A program made the position numbers and the translations under genes. DNA of 5,919 nucleotides, taken from Bacilli bacterium. GTDB lineage: Bacteria > Bacillota_I > Bacilli_A > RF39 > UBA660. Each line of letters opens with the position of its first letter. The stretch's first letter is position 1. Positions 1 to 5,547 of the stretch are shown here, one piece after another. A model generated the notes under the pieces. It had not been told where the DNA came from and made no database searches. It saw only the letters and a program-made list of their open reading frames with translations. The stretch is taken from positions 1 to 5,919 of the forward strand of contig CAAENH010000016.1 in the NCBI GenBank assembly GCA_900757295.1. Direction: 5' to 3'.

Positions 1-36
1 TCTTATAAAAGGTTTTTTTGTTTTAGAATTATTCAT
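1..36 (-). CDS. Possible start of a further gene, cut by the window edge
   Basis: An ATG at position 36 on the minus strand opens a frame of 12 codons (MNNSKTKKPFIR) that reaches the window edge without a stop. It lies 32 bp downstream of the pseudopilin gene ending at 69, in the same direction, so it could be the next gene of that operon. An in-frame TAA just upstream (40-42) means translation could not begin much earlier. There is no strong Shine-Dalgarno sequence; an AAAG lies rather far upstream. The visible part is basic and lacks the KKG(F/V) leader of its neighbours. It is too short to identify and may not be a gene. Confidence 0.3.
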   Translation of the reverse strand, partial: MNNSKTKKPFIR

Positions 37-68
37 GTTTTAATAGCAATCTTTATTTTTACTATATT

Positions 69-548
69 TTACTTTTTATAATAAGTTATTTCTATTGGAT
101 AGATATTATCTTTATCATCAGTTACATCTATTTTATATATATACCAATTATTAGACTCATTATCTCCCACTTTTTTAGTAACAATCTCTCCAATTTTAGC
201 ATCATCAGGAAATATATATTTTTTAGTTTCAGCATCATTTCCAACACCATTTTCAATGATTATTGTATTATTATCTGATTTTAATTCCATATTAACATCT
301 TCATTTGAACATTCTATTGTTAAACTATTTGACAACTTAAAAGTACAATCATTATAATCTTTTATTTCATCTTGAACATACTTTATTATTAATGAAGTTT
401 TTTCCTGATATTCTAGCATTTTTAAACTTTTATCATCCATTTCTCTAAGTTGTATTAATAATCTTAATAAAAATACTAATACTATAGATATTAAAGATAT
501 ACTAACAACTAACTCTACTAATGTAACACCCTTTTTATTAAGCTTCAT
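69..548 (-). CDS. Type IV pilin-like (pseudopilin) protein with prepilin leader
   Basis: This gene encodes a 159-residue minor pilin-like protein. Residues 1-12 read MKLNKKGVTLVE, a class III prepilin signal: a basic leader, Gly7 as the cleavage site, and Glu at +5 of the mature protein. A hydrophobic helix (about residues 8-32) follows, then a polar C-terminal domain with two cysteines (68 and 80) that could form a disulfide. By family knowledge such proteins are cut and N-methylated by a prepilin peptidase and assemble into competence pili, type IV pili or secretion pseudopili at the membrane. The ATG at 548 is preferred because AGGTGA lies 5 nt upstream; an in-frame GTG at 557 falls inside that site. 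The gene overlaps the upstream pseudopilin gene by 11 bp, suggesting translational coupling. I cannot assign it to a particular ComG or PilW-type subfamily. Confidence 0.85.
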   Translation of the reverse strand: MKLNKKGVTLVELVVSISLISIVLVFLLRLLIQLREMDDKSLKMLEYQEKTSLIIKYVQDEIKDYNDCTFKLSNSLTIECSNEDVNMELKSDNNTIIIENGVGNDAETKKYIFPDDAKIGEIVTKKVGDNESNNWYIYKIDVTDDKDNIYPIEITYYKK

Positions 549-972
549 TGTTTTCACCTATTATAATATGAGAATAAAATGGTTTATTTTCATTCTGGTC
601 ATTGTTAAATTGAACTATTAAATATTTACTACTTTCATCAAGAGGCTCAGCAATAGTTTTAATATAATCGCCAAAATCAATATCATTTTTATAATTACTT
701 AACTTATCTGCAGAAACACAAATAGCTTTAGTTATATCTAAACTATTTTTTATTTCATCATCTATTGAAACTACTTGATCACATGTAATAACATTTAAAG
801 ATTTAACTAAATAATATGAGCGATAGTTATAAACTGCTTGATCATAATTACTTCTAGTCTTTTGATTTTTAACTAACATTGCAAATGCAGCATAGACAGT
901 TACTAATGATATTGATAGTACTGCACATACAACTATAGTTTCTACAAAAACAAAACCTTTTTTATTCATCAT
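538..972 (-). CDS. Second pseudopilin with prepilin leader
   Basis: This gene encodes a 144-residue pilin-like protein. MMNKKGFVFVE gives a short basic leader, Gly6 as the prepilin cleavage site and Glu at +5. The hydrophobic helix covers about residues 7-34. The soluble part carries two cysteines (64 and 85); a third (16) is in the helix. Three ATGs lie close together; the one at 972 has AAGGAAG at 979-985 with suitable spacing, the one at 978 is too close, and 969 is also possible. A further upstream TTG at 1017 lies inside a terminator-like hairpin and is unlikely. The stop codon overlaps the start of the next pseudopilin gene, so the two are probably co-translated and act in the same pilus or secretion machine. 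Subfamily is uncertain; no assembly ATPase or platform protein is visible to identify the system. Confidence 0.82.
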   Translation of the reverse strand: MMNKKGFVFVETIVVCAVLSISLVTVYAAFAMLVKNQKTRSNYDQAVYNYRSYYLVKSLNVITCDQVVSIDDEIKNSLDITKAICVSADKLSNYKNDIDFGDYIKTIAEPLDESSKYLIVQFNNDQNENKPFYSHIIIGENNEA

Positions 973-978
973 ATACAT

Positions 979-985
979 CTTCCTT
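979..985 (-). promoter_or_regulatory. Ribosome binding site of the second pseudopilin gene
   Basis: AAGGAAG on the minus strand. Its GGA core is 8 nt from the ATG at 972, 11 nt from the ATG at 969 and only 2 nt from the ATG at 978, which favours 972 among the three clustered ATGs. Confidence 0.6.
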
Positions 986-991
986 ATTCTT

Positions 992-1000
992 ATTATAACA
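992..1000 (-). promoter_or_regulatory. Possible extended -10 promoter for the pseudopilin pair
   Basis: The minus strand reads TGTTATAAT, a perfect TATAAT with the TGn extension. A TTGATT lies upstream but only 14 bp away, too close for a normal -35 element, so this would be an extended -10 promoter. Transcription would start near 985, leaving a leader of about 13 nt that begins at the Shine-Dalgarno. It sits just after a terminator-like hairpin, as expected if the pseudopilin genes are a separate transcript. Chance matches are common in DNA this AT-rich. Confidence 0.4.
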
Positions 1001-1003
1001 CAC

Positions 1004-1033
1004 AAATAAAAAATCAAAATCTATTTTGATTTT
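1004..1033 (-). terminator. Weak intrinsic terminator after the 1037-1843 gene
   Basis: An 11-bp inverted repeat (1010-1020 with 1023-1033) surrounds a 2-base centre. On the minus strand it is followed by a T-rich run (TTTTTTATTT, partly in the stem). It begins just past the TAA of the gene at 1037-1843. The stem has only one G-C pair, so termination may be partial and could act as an attenuator rather than a full stop before the pseudopilin genes. Confidence 0.5.
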
Positions 1034-1036
1034 GAT

Positions 1037-1843
1037 TTACTTTTCTATATCAATTGAATAAAGATAATAATTATTTTCACTATCTAATTTAAAGTTATAT
1101 AAAATATTTTTATTAAGATTTTCCATATCAACATTATAATCAGTATAATCAAATGATACATTTTCAACTAAAGTAAGATAATCTTTATTTTCTTTAACAT
1201 CTTTTAATTTTTTTTCGTATATCACTCCAGTTCCACCAGCAGGAGCTTCTGCTCTTACGTATTGTTTTAAAGAGCTATCATATAAAAATGCTTGAGATAA
1301 ACTAATTTCAAAATAATCTGTTGATTTATAAGTATTCTTTCCAAAAATCATTTCCACATTATTTTTTAAAATATCTTCATCAAAAGATATTGTTTCAGTT
1401 GATTCTGCATTTAGTCCATCAGTTTCACTAATATAAGAATTAAAACCACAAGCATAATTACTTTGTTTAATATTTTTATAATCTTGACACTCCTTAAGTT
1501 CTGTATCAGATAATTTTATTTGCTTATATCCATAATAATTTAATGTTTGTTGATCTAAAGATGAAGCTAAAATTTCATCATTTTTTTCTAAAACTTTTTC
1601 AATTAGCATTTGATCAAATAATCCATCAGATTTAACATAGCTATATAATCTTTTAACTAAATCACTACTAATTGTTAAATTATTATTTTTATCCTGACTT
1701 TCAACCTTATTTTGTTTAACTTCACCTACATTTATTTCCTTTTTAGAAATAAACTTATCATAAACTATAAATCCTCCCAATCCTAAAGAAATTAAAATAA
1801 ATAATATAAGTAATACAATAATTACTTTATTCTTTTTTTCCAT
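1037..1843 (-). CDS. Unrecognised protein with N-terminal membrane anchor and outside domain
   Basis: This gene encodes a 268-residue protein I do not recognise. Residues 1-6 are basic (MEKKNK), residues 7-29 form one hydrophobic segment, and residues 30 to the end are polar, rich in Asp, Glu, Lys, Asn, Ser and Tyr. This indicates a single-pass protein with its C-terminal domain outside the membrane. The anchor has no Cys lipobox. The outside domain has exactly two cysteines (119 and 132), which could be a disulfide. A Gly/Ala/Pro-containing stretch (APAGGTG, about 200-206) is the only distinctive internal motif. The ATG at 1843 is preceded by GAAGGAG at 1851-1857, a strong site at good spacing. 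It has its own probable promoter and lies upstream of two pseudopilin genes in the same direction, so a surface or pilus role is possible but only inferred. Confidence 0.8.
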   Translation of the reverse strand: MEKKNKVIIVLLILFILISLGLGGFIVYDKFISKKEINVGEVKQNKVESQDKNNNLTISSDLVKRLYSYVKSDGLFDQMLIEKVLEKNDEILASSLDQQTLNYYGYKQIKLSDTELKECQDYKNIKQSNYACGFNSYISETDGLNAESTETISFDEDILKNNVEMIFGKNTYKSTDYFEISLSQAFLYDSSLKQYVRAEAPAGGTGVIYEKKLKDVKENKDYLTLVENVSFDYTDYNVDMENLNKNILYNFKLDSENNYYLYSIDIEK

Positions 1844-1875
1844 AACTCTACTCCTTCTATTTTATTTATAGTAAT

Positions 1876-1905
1876 ATAATAATCTTTCCAAATTAGAAAA
1901 GTCAA
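1876..1905 (-). promoter_or_regulatory. Probable promoter of the 1037-1843 gene
   Basis: The minus strand has TTGACT (1905-1900), an 18-bp spacer and TATTAT (1881-1876). Transcription would start near 1869, giving a leader of about 25 nt with GAAGGAG before the ATG at 1843. The elements match a vegetative sigma-A type promoter well. It lies in the short gap behind gpr, where I see no hairpin, so read-through from gpr is also possible. Confidence 0.6.
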
Positions 1906-1910
1906 TCAGA

Positions 1911-2651
1911 TTATTTTAAAAATAAATCATTTAATGAAGAAGATATAATATCGCTCAATTTATCAATATAACTATTTATATTTAAAGAAGTATACATGTA
2001 TTTATCTACTTCAATTACCAAAGGTACTCCAATAGCTATTAATGGAATATTAAAAGTCTTACTACTAATTTTTTTATTTGTTTTTAAAGCACTTCCTGGA
2101 ATAATACCGCAATTAGATATTTCTATACAATGGTTTAGTCTTTTATGATTATTTGTAGCAAGTGAATCTATTACTATAATTAAACTAGGATGAATATAAT
2201 TAACTAACATTTTAATTAATTCAAAAGAACTTATTCCTGTTTTACCAATAACCTCAGGGACAAAAAGAGCAACTTTAGGAATAGTTAAAAAATCAAAATA
2301 ATGATTTGTAGGAATAACTTTATTAGTAGTTTTTGGCCCAAGTGAATCACAAGGAATACTAGAATTACCTAACCCAACAATTAATGTTGTTCCATAATTA
2401 TTTACTTTCTTTTTAAAATATTTTAAAATTTTAATTATCTCCTTATTTAAATATTTAGGAAAGTTATCTAAAACATCATCAGTATAAGTAATTGTAAAAT
2501 ATTCTCCTTCCTCTTTTTTTAATCTATCTTTATTAGAACTATCAATTTCATAGTAACTAGTTTTTATTTTATTTTTAATTTTCTCATCTAATAAATTCTT
2601 ATCATTTGGATTCATTGAATCCGCCATATCTAAAAATAGTTTATTTTTCAT
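1911..2651 (-). CDS. gpr: Germination protease GPR (peptidase family A25), short form
   Basis: GPR starts breakdown of the small acid-soluble proteins (SASP) that coat DNA in spores, acting in the forespore and germinating spore. The 246-residue product has the family core: VGLGN (92-96), PCDSLGP (100-106), PEVIGKTGI (132-140), VIDSLA (160-165), ISNCGIIPGS (178-187) and IAIGVPLVIEV (205-215). Asp102 and Asp162 match the two essential aspartates (127 and 193 in Bacillus megaterium). The protein ends about 30 residues after the last core motif, so the C-terminal region of the roughly 370-residue Bacillus enzyme is absent. The usual propeptide and RTDLA segment are reduced to a short start in which LFLDMA may correspond. 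The ATG at 2651 has GGTGA 5 nt upstream; a TTG at 2678 is in frame but poorly placed. The gene is divergent from rpsT, as I recall for Bacillus. spoIIP does not follow it here. Confidence 0.9.
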   Translation of the reverse strand: MKNKLFLDMADSMNPNDKNLLDEKIKNKIKTSYYEIDSSNKDRLKKEEGEYFTITYTDDVLDNFPKYLNKEIIKILKYFKKKVNNYGTTLIVGLGNSSIPCDSLGPKTTNKVIPTNHYFDFLTIPKVALFVPEVIGKTGISSFELIKMLVNYIHPSLIIVIDSLATNNHKRLNHCIEISNCGIIPGSALKTNKKISSKTFNIPLIAIGVPLVIEVDKYMYTSLNINSYIDKLSDIISSSLNDLFLK

Positions 2652-2656
2652 ACTCA

Positions 2657-2661
2657 TCACC
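2657..2661 (-). promoter_or_regulatory. Ribosome binding site deciding the gpr start
   Basis: GGTGA on the minus strand lies 5 nt before the ATG at 2651. This selects the start giving MKNKLF and rules against the longer in-frame reading from the TTG at 2678, which would translate through this site. Confidence 0.7.
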
Positions 2662-2683
2662 ACTATTATTTTGGACAAAACAG

Positions 2684-2712
2684 TTGATTTTTATTGCAAG
2701 TTTTGATAAAAT
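2684..2712 (+). promoter_or_regulatory. rpsT promoter
   Basis: TTGATT (2684-2689), a 17-bp spacer and TAAAAT (2707-2712), with TG at 2704-2705 forming an extended -10. Transcription would start near 2719, giving a leader of about 25 nt, too short for a folded autoregulatory leader. A small inverted repeat (TTGAT/ATCAA, 2703-2715) overlaps the -10 but may be chance. Confidence 0.7.
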
Positions 2713-2743
2713 CAATAATGTATTTATGGAAGGGAGATTTTGC

Positions 2744-3007
2744 ATGCCAAATATCAAAAGTTCAAAAAAAGCTGTAAAAGTTATTGCTAAAAAAACAAAT
2801 GCTGCTCATGAATATAAAGCAAGAGTTAAAAACTCAATTAAAAATTGTGAAAAAGCGATCGCTGCTAATGATTTAGAAACTGCACAAAAAATTGTTAAAG
2901 ATGTTCAAAAAAATATAGATAAAGCTGCAAGCAAAGGATTAATTAAAAAAAATACAGCTAATAGACAAAAATCAAGATTAAATGAAAAAGTAAAAAATAT
3001 GAAGTAG
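2744..3007 (+). CDS. rpsT: 30S ribosomal protein S20
   Basis: S20 is a small basic helical protein that binds 16S rRNA and helps assemble the 30S subunit. The 87-residue product has the family's usual length and composition (Lys, Ala and Asn rich). It begins MPNIKSSKKAVK and has the conserved C-terminal signature AASKGLIKKNTANRQKSRL (about 62-80). The ATG at 2744 is preceded by GGAAGGGAG (2728-2736) at 7 nt. An open reading frame extends upstream from 2606, but that part overlaps gpr on the other strand and the promoter, and is not S20-like. The gene appears monocistronic: its own promoter lies upstream and an intrinsic terminator overlaps its stop codon. It is divergent from gpr. Confidence 0.97.
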   Translation: MPNIKSSKKAVKVIAKKTNAAHEYKARVKNSIKNCEKAIAANDLETAQKIVKDVQKNIDKAASKGLIKKNTANRQKSRLNEKVKNMK

Positions 3008-3030
3008 AATTGATTACTTCATATTTTTTT
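2992..3030 (+). terminator. rpsT intrinsic terminator overlapping the stop codon
   Basis: A 15-bp stem pairs 2992-3006 with 3015-3029 around an 8-nt loop, and the 3' arm runs into an uninterrupted seven-T tract (3024-3030). The core of the stem is ATGAAGTA/TACTTCAT. The last codons of rpsT and most of its TAG (3005-3007) form the 5' arm, so termination and the end of translation are overlaid. Confidence 0.85.
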
Positions 3031-3038
3031 GTTAAAAT
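3010..3038 (+). promoter_or_regulatory. Possible promoter of the transglutaminase-like gene, inside the rpsT terminator
   Basis: TTGATT (3010-3015), a 17-bp spacer and TAAAAT (3033-3038) have the same hexamers and spacing as the rpsT promoter. The -35 lies in the loop and 3' arm of the rpsT terminator and the -10 just after the T tract. The predicted start (about 3045) leaves a leader of only about 10 nt. It would explain how a gene directly behind a good terminator is expressed, but chance matches are frequent in this composition. Confidence 0.45.
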
Positions 3039-3044
3039 AAAATT

Positions 3045-3049
3045 GGTGA
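3045..3049 (+). promoter_or_regulatory. Ribosome binding site selecting a GTG start
   Basis: GGTGA at 3045-3049 is 5 nt from the GTG at 3055. The same 5-nt spacing is seen for gpr and for the pseudopilin gene at 548, which supports this start over the TTG at 3010 or the GTG at 3046. Confidence 0.6.
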
Positions 3050-3054
3050 AAAAA

Positions 3055-3966
3055 GTGAAGAAATTTATATTACCTTTAATATTATGTATATTACTAGTAT
3101 TTGTTGGATGGTTTATTGATCCAATCACAAATAAAATAGCAAGTGCATTAGATAAAAAACCAAATATCGTTGTAAAATCAAAAAATTCATATTATCGCGA
3201 TTATGACTTTGAGTTTGTTCAAAATACAACTAATTTTGTACCTTATAGTTATCAAGAATTATTAAATATAATTTATACTATGTTAAACAGTGGTTGGGAA
3301 GAATTTACTTTTTATTGTCCTGATGAATATAGTGACTGTTTAAATGATGTTGAATCTATTTCTCAAGACAATGTCTTATTAACACACATAAATAATTTTG
3401 TTCATCCTTATAATAATTTTGAAAATATTAAGACTAGTTATTATGAATCTGGAGAAGTAACAATAAAACTAGAAAAATTATATAGTAAAAATGACATAGT
3501 AAAATTAAATTCTAAAATAGATGAAATAATTAAAGAAAATATTACTGATGATATGACTGATGAAGAAAAAATTAAAACTATTCATGATTATATAATCAAT
3601 AATACAAAATACGATCAAGAAAGAAATGAAAAAAATACTAGTCCTTATCATTCAAATACTGCAATTGGGCCTTTATTTGAAGGCTACGCAATATGTAGTG
3701 GATATGCTGATGCTATGGAATTATTTTTAGAAAAATTTAATATTAAAAGTTTTAAAGTTGCCAGTACAATGCATATTTGGAATAGCGTTTATATAAATAA
3801 TACCTGGAAACAACTAGATTTAACTTGGGATGATCCTCTTACATCTACAAATGAAGATTATTTATATTACAAATACTTCTTAATAGATGCAAATGATTTA
3901 ACTAAATTAGATACTGAAACAAATCAACATGTTTTTGATAAAACTATTTATTTAGAATTAAAATAA
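3055..3966 (+). CDS. Membrane-anchored transglutaminase-like protein
   Basis: This gene encodes a 303-residue protein from the GTG at 3055. Residues 1-4 are basic and about 5-20 are hydrophobic (FILPLILCILLVFVGW), forming a signal anchor, so the rest is likely outside the cell. The C-terminal half is a transglutaminase-like (papain-fold) domain. A helix with KIKTIHDYI (172-180) is followed by YAICSGYADAM with Cys214, then MHIWNSVYI with His240, then QLDLTWDDP with Asp255: a complete Cys-His-Asp triad. In this superfamily the triad supports peptidase, amidase or crosslinking activity; the substrate cannot be told here. The N-terminal half (20-150) is unrecognised and has a CPDEYSDC pair (Cys88 and Cys95). 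Frames upstream of 3055 run through the rpsT terminator and are unlikely to be translated. It appears to be a single-gene unit converging on the kinase-like gene. Confidence 0.85.
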   Translation: MKKFILPLILCILLVFVGWFIDPITNKIASALDKKPNIVVKSKNSYYRDYDFEFVQNTTNFVPYSYQELLNIIYTMLNSGWEEFTFYCPDEYSDCLNDVESISQDNVLLTHINNFVHPYNNFENIKTSYYESGEVTIKLEKLYSKNDIVKLNSKIDEIIKENITDDMTDEEKIKTIHDYIINNTKYDQERNEKNTSPYHSNTAIGPLFEGYAICSGYADAMELFLEKFNIKSFKVASTMHIWNSVYINNTWKQLDLTWDDPLTSTNEDYLYYKYFLIDANDLTKLDTETNQHVFDKTIYLELK

Positions 3967-3997
3967 GTTGCATAATTATGCAACTTATTTTCTTTTT
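3961..3997. terminator. Shared bidirectional terminator, perfect palindrome
   Basis: Positions 3961-3990 are a perfect 30-bp palindrome, read here as a 13-bp stem with an AATT loop. The plus strand continues into TCTTTTT (3991-3997); the minus strand has a TTATTTTAATT tail. The plus-strand gene's TAA (3964-3966) lies in the left arm and the minus-strand gene's stop (3985-3987) in the right arm, so both convergent genes end inside the same hairpin. Confidence 0.88.
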
Positions 3998-4689
3998 AAA
4001 CCATTTAAAGTTCTAACATTCTCTTTTTCTTTAATACTATAAATTAAATCTGAAAACTTTAAATCATCATTAGCTATCAAATTTCCTAAAATATTTCTTG
4101 TTTCTTTATCTTTAATATTACTCAAACAATCAGTACGGGATAATTGAGTGCTTAAAGACAATTTCAATCGGTTTAAATTATATTTAGCAATCTTATATTT
4201 ATCTTTATTGCTCACTGTAAAATGATCTGTATCAATAATATTAATTAAATTTTGATTTTCATTATAAATCATATTTTCAAATTTAATATCGCCTGCTTTT
4301 ATATTATAATCAATTGCTATTCTTTCTAATTCTTGTTCTAACAAAATGATTAAATTATAAACATTTTCTATTTCATAATTTAAAAGCATATTGACATTTA
4401 ATTCCTCACCTATACTTTTTTCTCTCATATAGCCAACAAATATATCTTTTAAATAAATTAATTTTTCAGGAAATAAGATTATTGAACTATCCACGCCTTC
4501 ATTATATACATTCATCATATTTTCTAAAAACAATGTATTGTCTGACATATCAATAGCATTTTGTTTCCAAAGCTTAATAATTTCATTACCACTAACATCA
4601 TAAACTTTTGAAAAATTTCCACTACCTAAAATATTATTATTTTTAATTGCCCTTAATTGTTCTTTTGTTATATTTACAACCAAAACCAT
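3985..4689 (-). CDS. Small protein kinase-like (kinase-fold) protein
   Basis: The 234-residue product has kinase-fold landmarks in order: a glycine-rich loop LGSGNFSKVY (21-30), an ATP-anchoring lysine in IIKLW (Lys39), a possible helix-C glutamate (Glu56), a hinge-like FVGYMREKSIG (84-94), a catalytic loop GDIKFEN (Asp134, Asn139) and a DFG-equivalent IIDTDHF (Asp153). The usual catalytic-loop His is replaced (AGD), and no APE-type activation segment is clear, so it is nearer the aminoglycoside/choline kinase-like side of the fold or a minimal atypical kinase. All key residues are present, so activity is plausible; the substrate is unknown. No membrane segment is convincing. GAGGAG at 4695-4700 is 5 nt from the ATG at 4689; a GTG at 4692 would be too close. 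It is the last gene of the miaA operon, 2 bp after miaA, and resembles the gene on miaA's other side. Confidence 0.78.
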   Translation of the reverse strand: MVLVVNITKEQLRAIKNNNILGSGNFSKVYDVSGNEIIKLWKQNAIDMSDNTLFLENMMNVYNEGVDSSIILFPEKLIYLKDIFVGYMREKSIGEELNVNMLLNYEIENVYNLIILLEQELERIAIDYNIKAGDIKFENMIYNENQNLINIIDTDHFTVSNKDKYKIAKYNLNRLKLSLSTQLSRTDCLSNIKDKETRNILGNLIANDDLKFSDLIYSIKEKENVRTLNGLKRK

Positions 4690-4691
4690 CA

Positions 4692-5543
4692 CTACTCCTC
4701 TAAATAATTAATTACTTTATCTATTGTATTATTAAAATTATTGAAGTCAACATCAAACCACTCAATAGACATTTGGTTATTATACCACGTATATTGTCTT
4801 TTTGCATACTTTCTTGATCTTTGCTTTATTAAGTCAATAGCTTCATCTAATGAAATACGTTTATCAAAGTATTCATATAATTCCTTATAACCTATAGCAG
4901 TCATCAATGCTTTACTATAAATTTTTTGATCATAAAAATGTTTAACTTCTTCAATTAATCCCTCACTTATCATTTCATCTACTCTATTATTTATTCTCTC
5001 GTATAAAATTTCTCTTGAAGTTGTTAATCCAATAAATTTCGCATCATACAATAATTCATCTTTATTATTTATCGTTTCTTTTTTATTTAAAAATCTTATC
5101 AATCTTTTTCTATTATTTACATGTATATCCATATTTTTATCTTTATTTAAACATAAATTATATAATTCTTCATTAGTCAAATTATTATATCTATCATCAC
5201 TAACTTCTTCATCAGAAAATCTATAATCATATAAAGCAGCTTTCATATAAAGTCCTGTACCACCAACAATGATTACATTTTTATCCTTATTTTCATTTAA
5301 TATTTTTCTAACATCTTTTTGATAATCATAAACACTATAATCTTCGTCAACATTTCTAATATCAAATAAATAATGCTTAACATTCTCTTTTTCTTCTTCT
5401 TTGATCTTAGCTGTTCCGATATCCATTCCTTTATAAACTTGCATTGCATCACAATTTAGTACAATAGCATTATATTTTTTAGCAAGTGCAATAGATAATT
5501 TAGTTTTTCCAACTCCAGTAGGTCCACAAATACATATAATCAT
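4692..5543 (-). CDS. miaA: tRNA dimethylallyltransferase (tRNA A37 isopentenyltransferase)
   Basis: MiaA transfers a dimethylallyl group from dimethylallyl diphosphate to N6 of A37 in tRNAs that read codons starting with U, steadying codon pairing. The 283-residue product shows a P-loop GPTGVGKT (7-14), CDAMQVYKGMDIGTAK (31-46, with the catalytic Asp32; many homologues have DSMQ), HYLFD (57-61), VGGTGLY (93-99), RVDEMISEGLIEEV in the second half, TAIGYKEL, and the tRNA-binding RQYTW near the C terminus. It is slightly shorter than the usual 300-315 residues but has every expected motif. The ATG at 5543 follows AAAGGTGA with a short spacing. The gene lies 4 bp after the preceding gene's stop and 2 bp before the next start, so it is the middle of a three-gene operon flanked by two kinase-like genes. 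There is no hfq or mutL neighbour. Confidence 0.96.
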   Translation of the reverse strand: MIICICGPTGVGKTKLSIALAKKYNAIVLNCDAMQVYKGMDIGTAKIKEEEKENVKHYLFDIRNVDEDYSVYDYQKDVRKILNENKDKNVIIVGGTGLYMKAALYDYRFSDEEVSDDRYNNLTNEELYNLCLNKDKNMDIHVNNRKRLIRFLNKKETINNKDELLYDAKFIGLTTSREILYERINNRVDEMISEGLIEEVKHFYDQKIYSKALMTAIGYKELYEYFDKRISLDEAIDLIKQRSRKYAKRQYTWYNNQMSIEWFDVDFNNFNNTIDKVINYLEE

Positions 5544-5547
5544 AACA

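Noticed and set aside
2703..2715. TTGAT/ATCAA inverted repeat over the rpsT -10 as an operator
   Set aside because: It is only 5 bp per arm in very AT-rich DNA and includes the -10 itself, so chance is a sufficient explanation.
2606..2743. Upstream extension of the rpsT reading frame
   Set aside because: It overlaps the 5' end of gpr and the rpsT promoter, and the extra residues do not resemble S20. The ATG at 2744 has a strong Shine-Dalgarno and gives the normal family length.
3010..3054. TTG start at 3010 for the transglutaminase-like gene
   Set aside because: The extension is the 3' half of the rpsT terminator with no ribosome binding site before it. The GTG at 3055 has GGTGA at 5 nt and yields a clean basic-then-hydrophobic signal anchor.
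3055..3120. Lipoprotein signal in the transglutaminase-like protein
   Set aside because: The Cys in LILC is preceded by Leu rather than the small residue a lipobox needs, and the hydrophobic segment continues past it, so a membrane anchor fits better.
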